A stretch of DNA of 32,749 bases from contig NZ_CAKRXI010000035.1 in the NCBI RefSeq assembly GCF_934424005.1, forward strand, positions 1-32,749, written 5' to 3'. Positions 23,311 through 32,400 of the stretch are shown here, in pieces; the first letter of the stretch is position 1; each line of letters begins with the position of its first letter. A program made the translations under genes and the position numbers. The DNA comes from an uncultured Blautia sp. GTDB lineage: Bacteria; Bacillota; Clostridia; Lachnospirales; Lachnospiraceae. Below the pieces are notes generated by a model. It ran no database searches, was not told where the DNA came from, and saw only the letters and a list, made by a program, of their open reading frames with translations.

Positions 23311-24156
23311 ATGAAAATAAATGAATGGCCGCGCCATGGGATCCAGGCACTGTGGGCGTTTCTTACCAACAGTCGTGTATCAGGATTTGTGACTGGTAAG
23401 ATTTATACTGGAAATTTAAAACATGCATGTGTTCCGGGACTGAACTGTTATTCCTGTCCCGGCGCCACAGGCGCCTGTCCGATTGGATCTCTTCAGGCAG
23501 TGATCGGCAGCTGGAATTTTAAAATGGCATATTATGTAGTGGGATTTCTGATCTTTGTCGGAGCGCTTCTTGGAAGACTAGTCTGTGGTTTCCTCTGTCC
23601 GTTTGGACTGATACAGGATCTGCTGAATAAGATTCCATTTCCAAAGAAGATCCGGACATTTTGCGGGGATAAGCTGTTACGTAAGTTAAAATATGTGATC
23701 CTTGTGGTGTTTGTGATCCTGCTCCCGATGTTTGTTGTAGATATCATGGGACAGGGAGCACCTTATTTTTGCAAGCTGATCTGTCCAGCAGGTACGCTGG
23801 AAGGCGGACTTCCGCTGGTACTTCTGAACAAATCCATGCGCAGTGCGATCGGATGGCTTTTTATATGGAAGAATACGATTCTCGTGGTTACGATAATCCT
23901 TTCAATTATAATATATCGTCCATTCTGTAAGTATATTTGCCCGTTGGGAGCTTTTTATTCTATATTCAACGGTGTTTCCGTTTACCGCTACAGAGTAGAT
24001 ATGGAAAAGTGCATTCACTGTGGAAAATGTGCAAAAGCATGCCAGATGGAAGTGAATCCGGTGGATAACCCGAACAGTGCAGAGTGTATCCGCTGCGGAC
24101 GATGCAAAAAAGCCTGTCCGACGCAGGCAATCCAGTGTGGAATTAAAAGAAAATAA
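23311..24156 (+). CDS. Membrane 4Fe-4S protein (NapH/NosR-like)
   Basis: This 281-residue protein has several membrane spans and repeated cysteine motifs: CPGLNCYSCPGATGACP, CGFLCPFG, CKLICPAG and CKYICPLG. A C-terminal two-cluster ferredoxin domain follows (CIHCGKCAKAC, then CIRCGRCKKACP). This is the NapH/NosR-type architecture moving electrons across the membrane. Here it probably reduces the CXXC mini-protein and exported thioredoxin. The start is uncertain: ATG 23311 has a weak ribosome site, and TTG 23290 with GGAG upstream would overlap the mini-protein gene. Confidence 0.88.
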   Translation: MKINEWPRHGIQALWAFLTNSRVSGFVTGKIYTGNLKHACVPGLNCYSCPGATGACPIGSLQAVIGSWNFKMAYYVVGFLIFVGALLGRLVCGFLCPFGLIQDLLNKIPFPKKIRTFCGDKLLRKLKYVILVVFVILLPMFVVDIMGQGAPYFCKLICPAGTLEGGLPLVLLNKSMRSAIGWLFIWKNTILVVTIILSIIIYRPFCKYICPLGAFYSIFNGVSVYRYRVDMEKCIHCGKCAKACQMEVNPVDNPNSAECIRCGRCKKACPTQAIQCGIKRK

Positions 24157-24157
24157 A

Positions 24158-24224
24158 ATCTTTATACAATCTTAATATCAAGTCTCATAATCTTATACCA
24201 TCTTTGAACTCCGGCATATATAAT
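24158..24224 (+). promoter_or_regulatory. ktr promoter with repeated KdpE-like sites
   Basis: TATAAT (24219-24224) has no good -35. Upstream, ATCTTTATACAATCTT (24158-24173) and ATCTTATACCATCTT (24190-24204) are near-identical direct repeats 32 bp apart. A response regulator encoded in the same cluster (KdpE, 27547) is the likely binder. Confidence 0.5.
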
Positions 24225-24263
24225 GAAGGTTAACTATAATTTTAAAGGGAGCAGGAATTATCT

Positions 24264-25598
24264 ATGCCGGAGAATTTACATAAAAGAAAACGTCTTACTT
24301 CATTTCAATTAATAATCCTTGGTTTTGCAGGAGTGATCCTTGCAGGTGCATTGCTGCTGATGCTGCCTGTTTCATCAACAGAAGGAATTATAACACCGTT
24401 TGATCAGGCTCTTTTTACGTCAACATCTGCTGTATGTGTGACAGGACTTGTGGTACAGGACACAGGCAGTTACTGGTCCGTCTTTGGTCAGGCTGTGATC
24501 CTTTTGCTCATACAGACCGGTGGACTCGGAGTGGTAACCGTTGCCGTTTCTGTATTTATGTTTTCGGGAAGAAAGATCTCACTTATGCAGCGGAGCACAA
24601 TGCAGGATGCAATCTCAGCACCTAAAGTTGGCGGGATCGTCCGACTGACAAAATTTATCCTTAAAGGAACCTTCCTGATAGAAGCGGTCGGAGCAGTTCT
24701 GCTGCTTCCTGTGTTTTGTCGTGATTTTGGACTAAAAGGAATCTGGATGGCATTTTTCCATTCCATATCAGCTTTTTGTAATGCAGGATTTGACCTGCTT
24801 GGTACAGCAGAGCATACCTTTGTATCCCTGACTGGATATAGCAGCAATGTCTGGCTTAATATTGTCATCATGCTTCTGATCATAATCGGTGGAATCGGCT
24901 TTCTTACATGGGAAGATTTTTACATCAATAAATTTAAGTTCAAACGCTACCGTATGCAGAGCAAGGTTGTTCTGATCACAACGGCTATATTGATCTTTGC
25001 ACCGGCAGTCTTCTTTTTTGCCTGTGATTTTGGAAATCTGCCAGTGGGAAAACGATTGCTGGCATCCGTATTTCAGTCTGTAACGACCAGAACTGCGGGC
25101 TTTAATACCGAAGATCTGTCACTGATGACAGAAGCAGGAAAAGCTGTTATGATACTTCTTATGCTGATCGGTGGCTCACCAAGTTCTACGGCAGGTGGTA
25201 TGAAAACAACAACTTTTGCAGTTTTGATACTAAATGCATTTGCTACATTCCGAAGCCGTGAGGATGTGGGCGCCTTTGGACGAAGATTTGACGGACAGGT
25301 GATCAAAAGTGCCGCAACGATCGCTATGATGTACTTTATGTTGTTTTTCTTCGGTGGTATAACAATAAGTGTTTATGAAGGACTGCCATTACTGACCTGT
25401 CTTTATGAAACTGCTTCGGCTGTGGGTACTGTAGGACTTACCCTTGGCGTCACTCCGGGACTTCATATTTTGTCCAGAGTGATACTGATCCTGCTTATGT
25501 ATTTTGGGCGAGTAGGTGGTCTGACATTGATCTATGCGGTGATTTCCGGAACAATTAACAGAGCAAAAATGCCACTGGAAAAAATTACAGTTGGATAA
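24264..25598 (+). CDS. ktrB: KtrB/TrkH-type potassium transporter
   Basis: This 444-residue membrane protein has four pore loops, each with its filter glycine: STSAVCVTGL, SISAFCNAGFD, SVTTRTAGFNT and TASAVGTVGLT. Length and the pairing with a one-domain RCK subunit 24 nt downstream fit the KtrAB type. KtrB is a sodium-dependent potassium uptake pore regulated by the KtrA ring. AAAGGGAGCAGG precedes the ATG. Confidence 0.92.
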   Translation: MPENLHKRKRLTSFQLIILGFAGVILAGALLLMLPVSSTEGIITPFDQALFTSTSAVCVTGLVVQDTGSYWSVFGQAVILLLIQTGGLGVVTVAVSVFMFSGRKISLMQRSTMQDAISAPKVGGIVRLTKFILKGTFLIEAVGAVLLLPVFCRDFGLKGIWMAFFHSISAFCNAGFDLLGTAEHTFVSLTGYSSNVWLNIVIMLLIIIGGIGFLTWEDFYINKFKFKRYRMQSKVVLITTAILIFAPAVFFFACDFGNLPVGKRLLASVFQSVTTRTAGFNTEDLSLMTEAGKAVMILLMLIGGSPSSTAGGMKTTTFAVLILNAFATFRSREDVGAFGRRFDGQVIKSAATIAMMYFMLFFFGGITISVYEGLPLLTCLYETASAVGTVGLTLGVTPGLHILSRVILILLMYFGRVGGLTLIYAVISGTINRAKMPLEKITVG

Positions 25599-25622
25599 AA
25601 GATATATGAGGAGAGAAGAGCT

Positions 25623-26273
25623 ATGAAAAATATTTTACTTATTGGACTGGGACGCTTTGGAAAAAATATTGCAATGCAGCTGAGCCAGATGGGACACGAG
25701 ATCATGGCAGTGGACATAAATGAAGAACGTGTAAATAAAGTTCTTCCTTTTGTTACCAATGCGCAGATTGGAGACAGTACAGATGCAGAATTTCTGGAGT
25801 CTCTGGGAATTGGAAATTTTGATATCTGCTTTGTTACGATTGGAGGAGATTTTCAGAATTCACTGGAAACAACGTCTTTGTTAAAAGAACTTGGGGCGAA
25901 GATGGTCATCTCCAGAGCAGAAAGAGATGTTCAGGAGAAATTCCTCTTACGAAATGGAGCCGACAAGGTAGTTTATCCGGAAAAACAGGTTGCAAAATGG
26001 GCTTCTATTCGTTATGCGGATGATCACATTCTTGATTATATGGAGGTTGACGCCTCTCATGCAATCTTTGAAGTGGAAATGCCTTATGAATGGATTGGAA
26101 AGACCATAGGCGAACTTGATATAAGAAAGAAACACAACATCAATATTCTGGCAGTGAAGAGTGATGAGGGAGAAGTCAGTGTAGCAATATCTACAGACAC
26201 CTGTCTGACAGCAGGAAGCACCCTTCTGGTTTTGGGAGATTATAAAGCAATTCAGAAATGTTTTCATATTTGA
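25623..26273 (+). CDS. ktrA: KtrA/TrkA-type RCK regulatory subunit
   Basis: This 216-residue cytoplasmic protein has a Rossmann RCK_N domain (LLIGLGRFGKNIA with GxGxxG, acidic D/E after strand 2 in MAVDINEER). An RCK_C domain follows (about 135-216; IFEVEMPYEWIGKTIGEL). It binds nucleotide (ATP/ADP or NAD) and gates the KtrB pore. AGGAGAGAAG precedes the start. The gene sits between ktrB and the kdpD-like kinase in one operon. Confidence 0.92.
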   Translation: MKNILLIGLGRFGKNIAMQLSQMGHEIMAVDINEERVNKVLPFVTNAQIGDSTDAEFLESLGIGNFDICFVTIGGDFQNSLETTSLLKELGAKMVISRAERDVQEKFLLRNGADKVVYPEKQVAKWASIRYADDHILDYMEVDASHAIFEVEMPYEWIGKTIGELDIRKKHNINILAVKSDEGEVSVAISTDTCLTAGSTLLVLGDYKAIQKCFHI

Positions 26274-26297
26274 TTTGAAAATTGAGGTGAGGATTCC

Positions 26298-27554
26298 ATG
26301 GCAAAATCATCTGTAAAAGACTATATACGGAGCAAGACTCTGGCGGCAAAATTAAAATCGCAGGCCCGCTCATCAGGGCAGCAGGCATATCGTACACAGA
26401 TTCTGCTAAATACGGACAGAATGCTTCAACAGGCAAAAAACGGTAAAGAGATCTTATTTATTACCTGTACCCAGCTGGTACGTTTTCTGGATCGGGATAT
26501 TGCTGCCTATATCGTGGAAAATGATATTCTGTCAGAAGGAAAAATGTTCTTTAATGATACAGATGTGCGAAACGGAAACTTTCTGAATGCAGAAGAGCAG
26601 CGTGTTGCCAACTGGGTATATGAACACCGGCAAAATGCAGGTGCGACAACAAATCATTTCAGCGGCTCCCAGTGTTTATACCTTGCAATCCGCAGTGCTG
26701 ACAATATTTATGGTGTGATCGGAATACCAGTCCGGAATGCTCCGCTGGAATCTCTTGAATACAGCAGTGTCCTTTCTGTGATCAACAAATGCGCCCTGGC
26801 GATGGAAAATGCAAGGAATGCGAGCGAGAAAGAAAAAATAGCACTTCTGGCAAAAAATGAACAGCTCCGCGCAGACCTTTTGCGTGCAATCTCGCATGAT
26901 CTGAGAACTCCGCTCTGTGCGATTTCTGGAAATGCTGATATGCTTCTCAGTAATGGAGACTGTCTGGATGAGGCGACAAAAAAGCAGGTATATACGGATA
27001 TTTATGACGATGCGGAATGGCTGATCGGTGTGGTTGAAAATCTGCTGTCAGTCACAAGATTAAATGATGGAAGACTGAAGATCAAATTCACGGATCAGCT
27101 GCTTGATGAAGTTATTGCAGAAGCTCTGAAACATATCAGCAGAAAGCATGATGCTTACAAGATAGAGACAGAATGTGAAGAGTTGGTTCTTGCACATATG
27201 GATGTGCGGCTCATTATCCAGGTGCTTGTCAATCTGGTGGACAATGCGATAAAATATACTCCACAGGGCTCGACCATATGCATCCGTGGAATAAAAAATG
27301 GAGACAAAGCCCAGATAAGTGTAGAGGATAATGGCCCGGGAATCTCGGATGAAATGAAAGCCCATGTATTCAAGATGTTCTATACCGGAAACAACACGAT
27401 CGCTGACAGCCACCGAAGTCTTGGTCTGGGACTGGCATTGTGTCATTCGATCATTGAAGCTCACGGGGGAGAACTGACACTTACAGACAATCAGCCCCAT
27501 GGCTGTATTTTTACCTTTACATTACCATTAAGCGAGGTAACTCTGAATGAATAA
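26298..27554 (+). CDS. Soluble KdpD-like sensor histidine kinase
   Basis: The 418 residues lack any membrane segment. Residues about 45-170 resemble the KdpD GAF-like domain. HisKA carries H200 (AISHDLRTPLCAISG, the KdpD form), and the ATPase domain has NLVDNAIKYTP, DNGPGIS and HRSLGLGLAL. The N-terminal KdpD and Usp domains and the four membrane helices of classic KdpD are absent. It overlaps the kdpE-like gene by 8 nt and follows ktrA by 24 nt, so it probably senses cytoplasmic potassium or nucleotide status and controls the ktr operon. Confidence 0.9.
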   Translation: MAKSSVKDYIRSKTLAAKLKSQARSSGQQAYRTQILLNTDRMLQQAKNGKEILFITCTQLVRFLDRDIAAYIVENDILSEGKMFFNDTDVRNGNFLNAEEQRVANWVYEHRQNAGATTNHFSGSQCLYLAIRSADNIYGVIGIPVRNAPLESLEYSSVLSVINKCALAMENARNASEKEKIALLAKNEQLRADLLRAISHDLRTPLCAISGNADMLLSNGDCLDEATKKQVYTDIYDDAEWLIGVVENLLSVTRLNDGRLKIKFTDQLLDEVIAEALKHISRKHDAYKIETECEELVLAHMDVRLIIQVLVNLVDNAIKYTPQGSTICIRGIKNGDKAQISVEDNGPGISDEMKAHVFKMFYTGNNTIADSHRSLGLGLALCHSIIEAHGGELTLTDNQPHGCIFTFTLPLSEVTLNE

Positions 27555-28254
27555 AACATCAATTCTTGTTGTAGAAGACGACCGTCCGATACGGAATCTG
27601 ATTGTCACGACATTGAAGACACATGAATATAAGTGCCTTACAGCAGAAAATGGAACAGAGGCAATTCTGGAGGCATCTTCACATAACCCAGATATTGTTT
27701 TACTTGATCTGGGTCTTCCTGATATCGATGGGGTGGAGGTGATCGAAAAGATCCGCTCCTGGTCCAATATGCCGATCATTGTTATCAGTGCCAGAAGCGA
27801 GGATATGGATAAGATAGAAGCTCTTGATGCCGGAGCAGATGATTACATTACCAAGCCATTTTCTGTTGAAGAACTCCTTGCGCGTATCCGTGTTACACAG
27901 CGTCGCCTGGCATTGAATCAGTCAGGCGAAGCTCAGGAATCAGCTGTTTTTATCAATGGAGAACTGAAGATTGACTATACAGCAGGCTGCACTTATCTGA
28001 GAGGAGAAGAACTCCATCTGACTCCTATCGAATATAAGCTTTTGTGCCTGTTATCAAAAAATGTCGGAAAGGTTCTGACTCATACTTATATCACACAGCA
28101 GATATGGGGAAGAAGTTCCGAAAATGATATTGCTTCTCTTAGAGTATTTATGGCCACTCTGCGAAAAAAACTTGAGAAAGATAAAAATGACGTTCAATAT
28201 ATACAGACGCATGTGGGCATCGGATATCGTATGCTTCGTATAGAATCAGAATAA
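27547..28254 (+). CDS. KdpE-like response regulator
   Basis: This 235-residue OmpR-type regulator has D54 as phosphoacceptor (VLLDLGLPDIDG), the acidic pair E10-D11, and K105 (YITKPFSVEELLARIR). A winged-helix domain follows (about 135-232; LTPIEYKLLCLLSKNVGKVLTH, then RVFMATLRKKLE). It is the partner of the overlapping kinase. No kdpFABC genes are in the window; the coupled target appears to be ktrBA instead. Confidence 0.92.
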   Translation: MNKTSILVVEDDRPIRNLIVTTLKTHEYKCLTAENGTEAILEASSHNPDIVLLDLGLPDIDGVEVIEKIRSWSNMPIIVISARSEDMDKIEALDAGADDYITKPFSVEELLARIRVTQRRLALNQSGEAQESAVFINGELKIDYTAGCTYLRGEELHLTPIEYKLLCLLSKNVGKVLTHTYITQQIWGRSSENDIASLRVFMATLRKKLEKDKNDVQYIQTHVGIGYRMLRIESE

Positions 28255-28260
28255 TAGACA

Positions 28261-28289
28261 TTGGTTGTTTATAAGATATCTGATATAAT
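28261..28289 (+). promoter_or_regulatory. Promoter of the CmpB-like gene
   Basis: TTGGTT (28261-28266), a 17-bp spacer ending in TGA, and TATAAT (28284-28289), just after the kdpE-like stop. Good extended -10 promoter. Confidence 0.7.
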
Positions 28290-28328
28290 AAATTTACTTT
28301 TATCGAAATTAAAGAGGAGGAATAACTG

Positions 28329-29213
28329 ATGATTTTTGGAATGACATATTTCCAGATATGCCTGTATTTTCTGATCTATTCCTTTGGCGGCTGGGTTGTA
28401 GAAGTTATCTTTCATGCAGTTGCCCTGGGAAAGGTTATCAACAGAGGATTCTTGAATGGACCAGTGTGCCCGGTATATGGATTTGGAGTACTCTCTGTAT
28501 TCGCTCTGCTCAACACGATCCAGAGCGGCGGGCATGTGATGAATGAGGGAATGATCTTCCTATTTGGAGTCGTTCTTGCCACTGTAGTAGAGCTGATCGC
28601 CGGCTGGCTGCTGGATGTGTGCTTTCATGCAAGATGGTGGGATTACTCAGACAAACCACTGAACTTTCATGGATATATCTGTCTGGAGTTTTCATTGATC
28701 TGGGGACTTGCGATCGTTATGGTAGTAAAGGTTTTCCAGAAATACGTAGAGGCGCAGACCGCACATACACCTGCAACCTGGGAATGGGTTGTGGTAGCCG
28801 TTTTATATGCAGTGTATCTGACAGACTTTATCGTGACAGTTGCAGTTATCCGTGGTCTTAATAAAAAGCTTACCAGACTGGATAAGGTTCGTTCTGATCT
28901 GAGAATAGTAAGTGACAAGCTCAGTGATACGCTGGCTACGACAACGATTGAAACCGCACAGAAGGTAGGCGAAGGAAAGGTTCAGGCAGCACTTGCGAAG
29001 GCAGAATTGCGCGACGCAACTGCAGCACAGAAAGAAAAATCCATCGAAATGCTCCGCGTGAAGAGAGCAGAACTCCAGGCACAGTTTGATGAACTCTCCA
29101 ATTCTATCACCAACCATACGATCGTTGGTCAGGGACGTATCATCAAGGCTTTCCCTAAGATGAAACACAGAGATTATTCAGAACTGATCCAGGAGCTGAA
29201 GAAAAGACTGTAA
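28329..29213 (+). CDS. CmpB-like putative ABC transporter permease (PF06541 type)
   Basis: The protein has 294 residues. About five membrane segments (to about residue 182) contain the family motifs YSFGGWVVEVIFH, RGFLNGPVCPVYGFG and RWWDYSDKPLNFHGYICL. A cytoplasmic alpha-helical, probably coiled-coil tail follows (about 188-294). The family is annotated as putative ABC permease, but no ATPase is encoded nearby and the function is unproven. AGAGGAGG precedes the start. It is a single-gene unit with its own promoter and terminator. Confidence 0.85.
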   Translation: MIFGMTYFQICLYFLIYSFGGWVVEVIFHAVALGKVINRGFLNGPVCPVYGFGVLSVFALLNTIQSGGHVMNEGMIFLFGVVLATVVELIAGWLLDVCFHARWWDYSDKPLNFHGYICLEFSLIWGLAIVMVVKVFQKYVEAQTAHTPATWEWVVVAVLYAVYLTDFIVTVAVIRGLNKKLTRLDKVRSDLRIVSDKLSDTLATTTIETAQKVGEGKVQAALAKAELRDATAAQKEKSIEMLRVKRAELQAQFDELSNSITNHTIVGQGRIIKAFPKMKHRDYSELIQELKKRL

Positions 29214-29261
29214 GAGTTAAAGGGAATTGTTAAATAATAGAATATAGTGAAAAAATTTATA

Positions 29262-29318
29262 CCCGAACGGGAGTGTTTTGCAGAGAAATAACTGCATAAT
29301 ACCCGTTCGGGATTTTTT
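29262..29318 (+). terminator. Terminator after the CmpB-like gene
   Basis: CCCGAACGGG (29262-29271) pairs with CCCGTTCGGG (29302-29311), with a small GCAG/CTGC hairpin inside the loop, followed by T6. Confidence 0.85.
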
Positions 29319-29349
29319 GTCTTATAGAAATTTACTCCGGTATTTGCAA

Positions 29350-29414
29350 GTTACGAAAGTAAAAAAACCTGTTACGAACTAGATATTGTCTTGAGAGACA
29401 GCTAATGTTAAAAT
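29350..29414 (+). promoter_or_regulatory. Surface-protein promoter with 21-bp direct repeats
   Basis: TTGTCT (29386-29391), a 17-bp spacer and TAAAAT (29409-29414) form a sigma-A-like promoter. Just upstream GTTACGAA occurs twice (29350-29357 and 29371-29378), start to start 21 bp. That spacing is typical of LytTR-type regulator sites. Confidence 0.6.
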
Positions 29415-29453
29415 CCGTTTCCGTAAAAAAGATTATAGAAAGGAACGTATTAG

Positions 29454-32400
29454 ATGAGACGGAGCAAAAGGCTCATAGGATTGTTTTTGGTTCTGCTGCT
29501 TTTAGCGGTGAATATTTTACCGGTATTGGCGGAAGAAAACCTGCAGTTTTCAACAGAGGAACAGGAAGCTTTTTCGGATTTCGATGTCACTTTTGATGAA
29601 GAACCGGAAGAACAGGAAGAGTCGGCTGTTGTTTTTGATGAAGAAACGGAAGAGGCAGAGGTCGCTTTTGAAGGAGAGACGGAAGATAGTCCGGATGAAG
29701 AAATGCAATTGTCTGATGAAGAGATTCTGGAACAGAGAATGTCAGAGGAAAGTGAAATTCCGAGTGCTACAAATGAATGTCTGGATGGTGATTATGCTTA
29801 TATCTCAAAAGCAGGAATGGTAGCTGATTCGGGAAGTTCAACGGGCGCTTCTATTCGAACAGGAACTGCACCCTGGGATGCTGAAGCTGGTGAGGATGGA
29901 AATGATGCAACAGGGCTCGACGCAAAGGTACGAAGCTTTGATCAGGTAACTTATACCACATATTTTCAGACAACAGTACGGGGTGATGCACCATACACAT
30001 ATTATCGTACTGGTACATTACATTTTGAATTTGTTCTTCCTGGTAATTCTTCTGAGATACAGTTTGACACAGATGCAATGGGGTGGCTGTCTGCAAAAAA
30101 TGAAGTACAGTATACCATAACAGCTGATGAGTTTGAGGGAAAACCATGCCAGGTTTTACGAGGAAGTTATCTTTTGGAACCGAATGAACAGCATGAGAAT
30201 GCAATCGGAGAGAGCTATCAGGAACTTTCCATTATAATCAGGGTACTTGCCATGAGGAATAAAGAAATTGTTCAGCCTCTTTTTACATATTGGCTGGATC
30301 ATTGTCAAGTACCGGAAAATGGAATAGTAACAGGAAGCCAAACTGTCTGTCCGGAACATGGAGAACTGGAATACAAAACAATTACCCCACCAGAAGTTAC
30401 GGTCACAGCAGCACCAAGATATAATATTCAGATTAAATCTTGTGATGATCGAGCACAATATGTGGATAGTTTTTCTTTTGACAGCGGAAACAATTATGCG
30501 ATGAATAAAGAGGCTGGAACTACTTACGGTAGAATTCATGTACTGGGCATTACTGTGCAGATGGTTGGAAAAACAGCTGAACACGGCTTAAGGGGATGTG
30601 AGCTTCCGGACGGCAGTGCTCTGACCTTTCAGATTGATTTATCCAGTAAGTTTTTGGGTACAAATGGAATAGAATCTGATGTAACTAATACATACGCTCC
30701 TTTAGTGTGGAGTATGGAAGGAAACGATAAAAATGATCTCACGAAACAGCAGTATGATGAACGATTAATCACAGGTAGCTATAAATTTGCATCAGGAGGA
30801 GCACCTTTCAACAAAAATAATTACGATTATTATACGTGTGCGGATGGTGGAGTATGGACCGGAATGCAAACAGGCAGTACTGTTTCGGTACAAGTAGAAA
30901 ATTATATTATTGATTTAAATAAGCTGCCATATACAGACAGCAATAAAAATCAGAATAACTATGATTATTATGATCCAAACCGTATAAAAAATTACTGGGA
31001 TGTTCAGACTGCATGCTTTTCAGCAGGAGAACTCTGGGTAATCCAGCCTTTTTATGACAAAACGGGTAAATATGTTGTAGATGAGTATGGAACGGGAACT
31101 TTTAATCTGACTGTGCAGGACAGCAATTTACAGGTTACAGGACAGGATGGACAAAACAATCCTATAACTCAGATGAAAACAGATGATGATAGTTGCACTT
31201 TGTCTATGGATCTGGAAAAGCCGGGAACCATCGATCAGTCTGTTACCTATCAGAAATATGGCGTAGTAGCATACGGATCTTCACTCACAGATGGCTGCTA
31301 TGAGGACGGAAAGGACTGGATCCTTGCCGGAGGCAGTTTGAATATTCAGGAAATGTTGAAGCACAACAGTGCGGAAGGAATGAATACAGGAACAGCATAT
31401 GATGATCTGGTCAAATTTGATGATGCATTTTTTGTGTTGGAAGGAATTCAGACAGGAAGCAGTGCCGGACTGTCAAATATGAAAGAGCAATTTTTATACG
31501 GAGCAAAACCAGATAAAAAGGGGTGGAATCATAATGGATTAGAACCTCAGGAAGACGGATACGACACAGAGATGATGGAGACAACGGCAGACGGACTTAT
31601 CTTTTTTTCATCGTTGGAGGAGTTGAAGAATGAAGGATATGTATGTGTAGCGGTACTGTGGGAAGCGAGGGGGCTGGCATCGTCACAGTCGACGAATCGC
31701 TATTTTGCATTGCAGGGTCATGTTGCCGACACAGCACAGGATGGTGCTGTTTATATGGTCACACATTCAGCACAGGCATGGAATCGAAATGACGTACAGC
31801 AGGAGGTTGCTGAATATCTGAATAAGGATTCTATGTCTTTGTCAGATGAAGATTATATCACGTATATGCAGAAAGTATTTCCATCCCGAGATTCAAAAAA
31901 TCAGATTTCTTATGAAAAGGATTATCCTGAAGCTTTCTGGGTGAATAACAGTCAAATAAGTGATGGATTGAATAATTATCAAAAAGCAGAATATGGGCCT
32001 GAGGGATATCTGGGAGGAACTGCTGGAGTCAGTTATGGCGATTCCTGTCTTGTCGTTTTGTTTACGACGAAAATTACAAAAGATATAGCGCAGACAAATG
32101 CGAGTGGACTAGAAAAGATTGCGTATGATATAGATACAGGGCAGAGAATAGCAGACTATAGGTTGAATCTGTCCGCGAAAAGGACAGCAGGTGAATCAAT
32201 AACAGAAGGAGCTAGTATCACCACGGATCTTTATGTTGAAGATACACTGCCGGTTGGACTCACCTATATTGAAGGAAGTGCTTATTGGGGAGGAACTTAT
32301 AAAGAGTCCGAAGAAGGACTGCAGGGAACAGTTTCCGATGGAACAGCTATGGAACCAGAGATTACAAATAATGCTGATGGAACAACTACGCTGCTATGGA

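Noticed and set aside
28267..28289. Possible fourth copy of the ACGAATTTTATA box (TTTATA, 10 bp, TATAAT) upstream of the CmpB-like gene
   Set aside because: Spacing matches but only the TTTATA half is shared, and this promoter has its own recognisable -35, so it does not need the activator.
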